This document shows positions 60,858 to 64,000 of a DNA stretch of 64,000 nt, piece by piece. The DNA lies in the NCBI GenBank assembly GCA_003213165.1, contig QCNO01000003.1, positions 85,009 through 149,008 on the forward strand. The letters are read 5' to 3'. A program made the translations under genes and the position numbers. This DNA comes from OCS155 cluster bacterium AG-426-D23 (GTDB taxonomy: Bacteria; Actinomycetota; Acidimicrobiia; Actinomarinales; Actinomarinaceae). The first letter of the stretch is position 1. Each line of letters begins with the position of its first letter. The notes below the pieces were generated by a model. That model was not told the origin of the DNA and ran no database searches. It was given only the letters and a program-made list of their open reading frames with translations.

Positions 60858-61636
60858 TTTTGTGAATTTATATATTTTCTAAACAATATTGGTTCATCAG
60901 TAATAATTCCATCACATCCTAAATCCAAACATATTTTTAAATTATCTAATGAATTCAAGGTCCAAATATGAAGTTGTAAATCGTTTAATTTACAAAAATC
61001 AACTAATTTTTTTGAATAAATCTGCATACCTCTCCACTTGAATGGAGCTTGCAAAGCTTGTACTTGAAAATTTCTTTTTTTTATTGGCAGGAATCTAGCA
61101 ATTGCGTTTTCTCTAAAAGTTCCTGATGTTGCAATTTGACCTTTACTTTCAAGTAAAAATTCATCAAGCCTTGATGGGTTAAATGAAGAAACTAGAACTC
61201 TGTTTTGTGCGTTTAATGAAAAGACAATTTCTACAACTTTTTTTGCTAGACCTGTCTCTTTCAAATCAAGATTAAATTTTAAAACTTGGCTCATCAATAA
61301 AGCATCCTCTAGTCTTACAAAACTTGTTGTATTGCCTGGTAAATTGTTTCTATTGTAAAATTCGTAACCAGCATTAATTGTTTTTATTTCAGACCAATTG
61401 AAATCTCTTACTTTTCCTTCTACGTCAGTGGTCCTATTAAATGAATCGTCATGATGAAGAAATATTTCGCCATCCTTCGACATTCTCAAATCAGTTTCAA
61501 AATGAGTAAAACCTTCAGATATGACCATTTGGAGACCGTGAAGTGTATTTTCAGGAACTATATTTGCACCACCTCTGTGAGGAATAATTAATGGTTTTTG
61601 ACCATCAAAATAGCTTAGTTTATCCAGAAACACCAC
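60854..61636 (-). CDS. Glycerophosphodiester phosphodiesterase
   Basis: Splits glycerophosphodiesters to glycerol 3-phosphate and an alcohol; used in lipid turnover or phosphate gain. Motifs: IIPHRGGANIVPENTLHG near residue 17 with catalytic His, GFTHFETDLRMSKDGEIFLH near residue 40 with the metal Glu/Asp and second His, and the end block LGCDGIITDEP. No signal peptide, so it is cytosolic. The start is a GTG (61636) inside the end of the tldE gene. Its stop overlaps the photolyase stop by four bases. Confidence 0.92.
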   Translation of the reverse strand: MVFLDKLSYFDGQKPLIIPHRGGANIVPENTLHGLQMVISEGFTHFETDLRMSKDGEIFLHHDDSFNRTTDVEGKVRDFNWSEIKTINAGYEFYNRNNLPGNTTSFVRLEDALLMSQVLKFNLDLKETGLAKKVVEIVFSLNAQNRVLVSSFNPSRLDEFLLESKGQIATSGTFRENAIARFLPIKKRNFQVQALQAPFKWRGMQIYSKKLVDFCKLNDLQLHIWTLNSLDNLKICLDLGCDGIITDEPILFRKYINSQN

Positions 61637-62945
61637 CAGTAAAATTAAATTCTTTTAAATGAAGTTGAGGAACTGAAAGTATTCCTTCACCAAATTCTGA
61701 ATCAGAGTACCTTGAATGTTTTCCGACTGAGTTGACATTTCCGTTTGCTAGTGCAGATATAAAGCTTTGTGTAAAGCGTAACCTTCCAACTGGTTTAGTT
61801 ATTCTTCCATTTTCCACTAAAAATGAGCCATTCCTGTTCAAACCTGTAACTACTTGCGTTATTGGATCTAATACTCTGCAATACCAAAATTCATTAATGT
61901 AAATTCCTTTTTTTACGTCCGATATCATATCTTCAAAACTTTTGTCTCCATTCAATAGCTTTACATTTGTTCCAATTCCTCCAAAGTTTTCACCCCAACC
62001 AAAAAGTTCATGAAATGTATTTTTCATTCCAAGTTCGTTAGCAGTTCTTCTTGTATGGAAATAGGATTTGGGTACACCATTATTAACAATATCTAAATTT
62101 AACTTTTTGGAACCCGATGCATCAATTTTAAAACCAATTGAATCTTGATCTTCAGGGGTATCAACTAAGCTAATTTTTTCATCAAATTGTTGTTCTCCAA
62201 TAATTATCGGACTCATGCCGTCGATTTTACTTTTTGCGTTAAAACCGTAGACTTCTAAAAAGACCAATATTGTACTCACTGCTTCATGTCCTAAAACAAC
62301 TTCATAATTTCCTGGATCAATATCGACTGGATTTTGTGAGTCAGTAGCAAGTTTGGCTGCTTCAAACCCAGCAGCTGTACCTTCAAGAGAGGCAAGAGTT
62401 TGACCGCCTCTGTGTGATGATCCAGCAGATGTATCGGTTCTAAAGATGCCATCTATAAATGCACTACTTGATGAATCGCAAGATTTTAATCCATTAGAGT
62501 TCCAAACAAAATAATTGTTAATATAAGTTGAACAATATCCAGCCGCATTCATACTTTTCCCCTCCTTAATAAACTCTTTAACAACTTTTGCTCTGTCGTC
62601 AGGAGTGGACTCTTCAATGTCTTTGAATCCTTCATAAGAATTAGATTTATCTGGAAGCCCTGACCATCCCTTGTCAATAGGGCTGTCCTCTAAAGAGACT
62701 ATGGCTTTGTTGACAAATTCTCCTACATCCTTAATAGCTGTCAGATTATTGGAGATTGTTGTGGTTTTTGAATCTTTATGAATTGTTAAATAAATTTCTG
62801 CTGATTCTTCATCTACATTTTGATGAATTTGGGAATTAGCAAATCTTGTAAGTGCACTTTTTGAATGCATGAATTTTAGTTCACACTCTATTTCGTCTGG
62901 AAGATTTTTTTTAACCTCATCGAGTAAGTCATCCCAAATTTTCAT
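61620..62945 (-). CDS. TldE/PmbA-family protein (partner of TldD)
   Basis: The non-catalytic half of the TldD/TldE peptidase, which trims unfolded or modified peptides. Seen: HSKSALTRFANSQIHQNVDE near residue 27 (the N-terminal U62-type fold), TLASLEGTAAGFEAAKLA and GNYEVVLGHEAVSTILVF near residue 207, GWGENFGGIGTNVKLLNGDK near residue 309 and ITQVVTGLNRNGSFLVENG near the end. The HExxxH zinc motif is absent, as expected for TldE. It overlaps tldD by four bases. Confidence 0.87.
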   Translation of the reverse strand: MKIWDDLLDEVKKNLPDEIECELKFMHSKSALTRFANSQIHQNVDEESAEIYLTIHKDSKTTTISNNLTAIKDVGEFVNKAIVSLEDSPIDKGWSGLPDKSNSYEGFKDIEESTPDDRAKVVKEFIKEGKSMNAAGYCSTYINNYFVWNSNGLKSCDSSSSAFIDGIFRTDTSAGSSHRGGQTLASLEGTAAGFEAAKLATDSQNPVDIDPGNYEVVLGHEAVSTILVFLEVYGFNAKSKIDGMSPIIIGEQQFDEKISLVDTPEDQDSIGFKIDASGSKKLNLDIVNNGVPKSYFHTRRTANELGMKNTFHELFGWGENFGGIGTNVKLLNGDKSFEDMISDVKKGIYINEFWYCRVLDPITQVVTGLNRNGSFLVENGRITKPVGRLRFTQSFISALANGNVNSVGKHSRYSDSEFGEGILSVPQLHLKEFNFTGGVSG

Positions 62946-64000
62946 CCTCTAACTCCAACTCTTGTCTCTTTAAATCTTGCGGGTGATGCTGGATGACCAG
63001 TATGTCCTACTTGGCTTGGTTGACCTTTTCCACAGTTTGGAGTTCCCCAAAAAACCCACTCTTCTTCACCGGCTAACATATCCATATTCCCCCAAAAAAG
63101 AGGCGTAATTCCTGTATAAGTCGGGTTTTTTACCATATCTATAATTTTTCCATTTTTAACAAGCCAGCCAACTTCACATCCAAATTGAAAATTTAATCTA
63201 AGGTCGTCTATCGACCAAGACCTGTTTGTCTCCATATATACACCATTTTCAGTTGACTGAATTATTTCATCTAATGAAGATGTACCAGGCAACAGCCCAA
63301 CATTAGTCATTCTTACCATAGGAAGTCTGCCAAATCCATCTGCTCGAACCATTCCGCCAGGTTTGACTCCTGCGACTGCTGCACTATCTCTCCCTGAAAG
63401 AACTCCAGTCCAAATTCCTTCTTTTACGATATCTACTCGTTGTGCAGGCGTGCCTTCGTCATCATACTTAAAAGTTGCAAGTGCGCCTGGCAAAGTTGCA
63501 TCAGCAACAATATTCATTAATTCTGAACCATATTTATGTTTGTTTAGTTTTTTTAATTCTAAGTGTGATGTACCTGCATATGCCGCTTCCCATCCTAGGA
63601 TTCTATCTAGTTCTATTGCGTGGCCTACAGATTCATGAATTTGCAGAGCAAGTTGACTTCCTTCTAGAATCAAATCCATTGTTCCTTCAGGACATTGTGG
63701 TGCGACTAATAATCTCTGAGATTCTTCGGATAATCTTTCAGTGTGTTTTTCAAATTCAAAACCCTTTATTACTTCCCATCCACCTGTTCGATATTCACCA
63801 AAAGATTGTGGATATGAACGAATTTGAGTTTCACCATCACCAACTGCAAGAGATGAAATGCCTCCTCCGGACTCAATAATATTTTGATAAATTTTATGGC
63901 CCTGGCTTGATGCAAACCATTTTTCAGTATCCCAAAAATCCAGTCTTCCTGAAGCTCTAGAACTCCCTAGTTTTTTCATTTGCTCGGTAGCTCTTAAGAG
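62942..64000 (-). CDS. tldD: TldD-family metallopeptidase (partial, 5' end outside window)
   Basis: The zinc-carrying half of the TldD/TldE peptidase. The frame stays open to the window edge, so about 353 residues are present of about 460-480; the N-terminal domain is missing and the ATG at 63979 is internal. The zinc motif is LQIHESVGHAIELDRILGWE near 120 residues into the visible part; further marks are GALATFKYDDEGTPAQRVDI, KPGGMVRADGFGRLPMVRMT and YMETNRSWSIDD, with EVGWLVKNGKI. Length and motifs fit; the tldD-tldE order is usual. Confidence 0.92.
   Translation of the reverse strand, partial: LLRATEQMKKLGSSRASGRLDFWDTEKWFASSQGHKIYQNIIESGGGISSLAVGDGETQIRSYPQSFGEYRTGGWEVIKGFEFEKHTERLSEESQRLLVAPQCPEGTMDLILEGSQLALQIHESVGHAIELDRILGWEAAYAGTSHLELKKLNKHKYGSELMNIVADATLPGALATFKYDDEGTPAQRVDIVKEGIWTGVLSGRDSAAVAGVKPGGMVRADGFGRLPMVRMTNVGLLPGTSSLDEIIQSTENGVYMETNRSWSIDDLRLNFQFGCEVGWLVKNGKIIDMVKNPTYTGITPLFWGNMDMLAGEEEWVFWGTPNCGKGQPSQVGHTGHPASPARFKETRVGVRG

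Noticed and set aside
1-64000. Search for insertion sequences, prophage genes, CRISPR arrays, toxin-antitoxin pairs and rRNA
   Set aside because: None seen by eye on either strand; intergenic gaps are short and gene order is of housekeeping type.

Overview
The window is a gene-dense, AT-rich stretch of bacterial chromosome (about one third G+C by eye). I read 60 or so protein genes, one tRNA and two riboswitches, with no insertion sequence, phage gene or CRISPR array. Gene order points to Actinobacteria: disA-carD-ispF-cysS-rlmB, hpt/tilS-ftsH-folE-folP-folB-folK-panC-coaX-lysS with clpC nearby, and a geranylgeranyl reductase beside nuoA. Low G+C, overlapping genes, many GTG/TTG starts and Thr/Ala/Pro-rich lipoprotein linkers suggest a streamlined marine actinobacterium, perhaps of the Actinomarina type in Acidimicrobiia. 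That placement is inference.

Layout. 1-4.2 kb: nuoABCD (nuoD cut by the window edge), a menaquinone/prenyl reductase, and the redox repressor rex; a perfect Rex operator sits just downstream of a good promoter in front of nuoA. 4.2-6.8 kb: MATE exporter, a small unknown gene and a CvpA-CAP fusion. 6.9-12.5 kb: a branched-chain-amino-acid-type ABC importer whose binding protein runs convergent to its livHMGF operon, sharing one two-way terminator; a LiaF-like membrane protein begins one base after tRNA-Thr. 12.7-16.9 kb: rlmB, cysS, ispF, carD, disA. 17-22.8 kb: a zinc-ribbon membrane protein and a BMP-family nucleoside-type ABC importer. 22.9-37 kb: clpC, a polyprenyl synthase, lysS, coaX, panC, the folate operon (with a phosphatase-like protein lacking its catalytic Cys), ftsH, hpt, tilS, a small membrane protein and a 5'-3' exonuclease. 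37-40 kb: metY and metK, each behind a compact SAM riboswitch. 40-64 kb: two MFS transporters, an AlkA-like glycosylase, a P450, an MBL hydrolase, holB, tmk, topA, a glycosyltransferase, a tandem histidine phosphatase, a membrane pyrophosphatase, a cation/proton antiporter, leuCD, ald, an indoleamine dioxygenase, a photolyase-related protein, GDPD, and the TldE/TldD pair (tldD cut by the window edge).

How the parts work together. Rex should link NADH/NAD+ ratio to complex I synthesis, with the prenyl reductase and polyprenyl synthase supplying quinone. The two SAM leaders share an unusual logic: the same 5' strand needed for the aptamer can instead pair with an anti-Shine-Dalgarno segment, so SAM binding should shut translation of both metY and metK. 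Other points for a second look: a FolE with both phosphate-binding arginines replaced, a photolyase of the iron-sulfur family missing cluster cysteines, and a potassium-dependent-type pyrophosphatase. No stretch over 300 bases lacks a gene.
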